A stretch of 5,479 nucleotides of DNA from an uncultured Pseudorhodobacter sp. (GTDB lineage Bacteria; Pseudomonadota; Alphaproteobacteria; Rhodobacterales; Rhodobacteraceae): assembly GCA_945957495.1 (NCBI GenBank), contig CAMFLG010000247.1, positions 1 to 5,479 of the forward strand. The letters run 5' to 3'. The notes under the pieces are model-generated. The model worked only from the letters and a program-made list of their open reading frames with translations, made no database searches and had not been told where the DNA came from. Shown here piece by piece: positions 4,568 through 5,479 of the stretch. Both the position numbers and the translations under genes were made by a program. Position 1 is the stretch's first letter; each line of letters opens with the position of its first letter.

Positions 4568-5479
4568 GTGACCGATACCCCGGAAACACCAGAAACCGCA
4601 GACGAAAAACCGATCCGCATGGCCCATGACGGCCCGCAGATCGGCATCGCGGAAGAGATGAAAACCGCCTATCTGGATTACGCGATGAGCGTGATCGTCA
4701 GCCGCGCCATCCCCGACCTGCGCGACGGGCTGAAGCCAGTGCATCGCCGCATCCTGTTTGCCATGCACGAAACCGGCAACACCCATGACAAGCCCTATCG
4801 CAAATCGGCGCGCCCCGTGGGTGATACGATGGGGAAATACCACCCCCACGGCGATATCGCGATCTATGACGCGCTGGTGCGCATGGCGCAGCCGTTTTCG
4901 ATGAGCCTGAAGCTGTTGGACGGGCAAGGCAACTTCGGGTCGATGGACGGCGATAGTGCGGCGGCGATGCGCTATACCGAAGTGCGCATGGACAAGCCTG
5001 CCGCCTTTCTGATGGCGGATATCGACAAGGAAACCGTCGATTTCCAGGACAACTATGACGGCAAAGACCGCGAACCCACGGTCCTGCCCGCGCGATTTCC
5101 CAACATGCTGGTCAATGGCGCGGGCGGCATTGCCGTCGGTATGGCCACCAACATTCCGCCGCACAATCTGGGCGAAGTGATCGACGGCACCCTTGCGATG
5201 ATCGAAAATCCCGACATCAGCATGGAGGCACTGATGGAGATCATCCCCGCCCCCGATTTCCCCACCGGTGCCACCATTCTGGGCCGCTCTGGCGCGCGCA
5301 AAGCCTATCTGGAGGGGCGCGGTTCGGTGATCATCCGTGCCAAGACCCGGATCGAGGAAATCCGCAAGGACCGCTGGGCCATCATCATTGATGAGGTGCC
5401 CTATCAGGTCAACAAGGCCCGGATGATCGAGATCATCGCCGAACAGGTGCGCGAGAAAAAGATCGAAGGCATCGCGCAT
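4568..5479 (+). CDS. gyrA: DNA gyrase subunit A (3' partial)
   Basis: The first 304 codons of GyrA, the cleavage-religation subunit of the A2B2 gyrase that introduces negative supercoils; the gene leaves the window at the right edge. The GTG start gives MTDTPETPET, typical of Rhodobacterales GyrA. Seen: EEMKTAYLDYAMSVIVSRAIPDLRDGLKPVHRR (29-61), the winged-helix/QRDR segment KYHPHGDIAIYDALVRMAQPF (90-110), the catalytic Tyr136 preceded by Arg135 in AAAMRYTEVR (131-140), and NGAGGIAVGMATNIPPHN (183-200). It is GyrA rather than ParC because of the AMSVIVSRAIPD and GDSAAAMRYTE signatures; the C-terminal GyrA box that would confirm this is outside. Residue I97 occupies the position of E. coli Ser83, while D101 keeps E. 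coli Asp87. Divergent from usg. Confidence 0.96.
   Translation, partial: MTDTPETPETADEKPIRMAHDGPQIGIAEEMKTAYLDYAMSVIVSRAIPDLRDGLKPVHRRILFAMHETGNTHDKPYRKSARPVGDTMGKYHPHGDIAIYDALVRMAQPFSMSLKLLDGQGNFGSMDGDSAAAMRYTEVRMDKPAAFLMADIDKETVDFQDNYDGKDREPTVLPARFPNMLVNGAGGIAVGMATNIPPHNLGEVIDGTLAMIENPDISMEALMEIIPAPDFPTGATILGRSGARKAYLEGRGSVIIRAKTRIEEIRKDRWAIIIDEVPYQVNKARMIEIIAEQVREKKIEGIAH

Noticed and set aside
4538..5479. Open frame of about 313 codons on the minus strand opposite gyrA
   Set aside because: It is antisense to the highly conserved GyrA N-terminus, with His- and Gly-rich composition typical of a shadow; it also enters from the edge with no start evidence.
1..5479. Mobile element, CRISPR array or defence island
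   Set aside because: No transposase, integrase, terminal repeats, spacer arrays or defence-type genes are present; all genes are core or common catabolic genes with uniform composition.

Overview
The window reads as chromosomal DNA from an alphaproteobacterium, most likely the Rhodobacterales. It is GC-rich and almost fully coding. Three gene products point the same way: a Usg-family protein, a GyrA N-terminus of the type I associate with Rhodobacter and Roseobacter relatives (MTDTPE start, GNTHDKPYRKSARPVGD segment), and an arginase/ornithine cyclodeaminase pair with a divergent Lrp-type regulator. The taxonomic call comes from recognising protein sequences, not from a search.

Layout, left to right. 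(1) The 3' end of a paaG-like enoyl-CoA hydratase/isomerase gene (+) runs to 433. (2) A 20-bp perfect palindrome at 441-460 lies between it and the convergent lrp-type gene (-, 461-895). (3) A 104-bp divergent promoter region (896-999) carries a TGCGAAA direct repeat and a good -10 hexamer. (4) Arginase (+, 1000-1923) and ornithine cyclodeaminase (+, 1936-2979) are 12 bp apart and form an arginine-to-proline catabolic operon. (5) A 16-bp palindrome at 2972-2987 contains the abutting stop codons of ocd and the convergent gene. (6) A lysine 2,3-aminomutase-family radical-SAM gene (-, 2980-4020) follows, with a Usg-family small protein upstream of it (-, 4106-4375). (7) A 192-bp divergent intergenic region with an AT-rich island (4376-4567) precedes gyrA. 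(8) gyrA (+) starts with GTG at 4568 and runs off the right edge after 304 codons.

How the genes fit together. Arginase makes ornithine and urea from arginine. Ornithine cyclodeaminase deaminates ornithine to proline in one step. The divergent Lrp-family protein is the obvious local regulator, probably responding to arginine or ornithine. The aminomutase-like enzyme keeps all the lysine-binding and radical-SAM residues of lysine 2,3-aminomutase but lacks the C-terminal zinc tail. It probably makes beta-lysine or modifies a lysine on a protein such as EF-P. Its partner genes are not in the window.

Nothing here looks like a mobile element, CRISPR array, RNA gene or new defence system. The points most worth a second look are isoleucine at the quinolone-resistance position of GyrA, the residue pattern of the aminomutase, a histidine at a substrate-contact position of the arginase, and the palindromes and hairpins in the short intergenic gaps.
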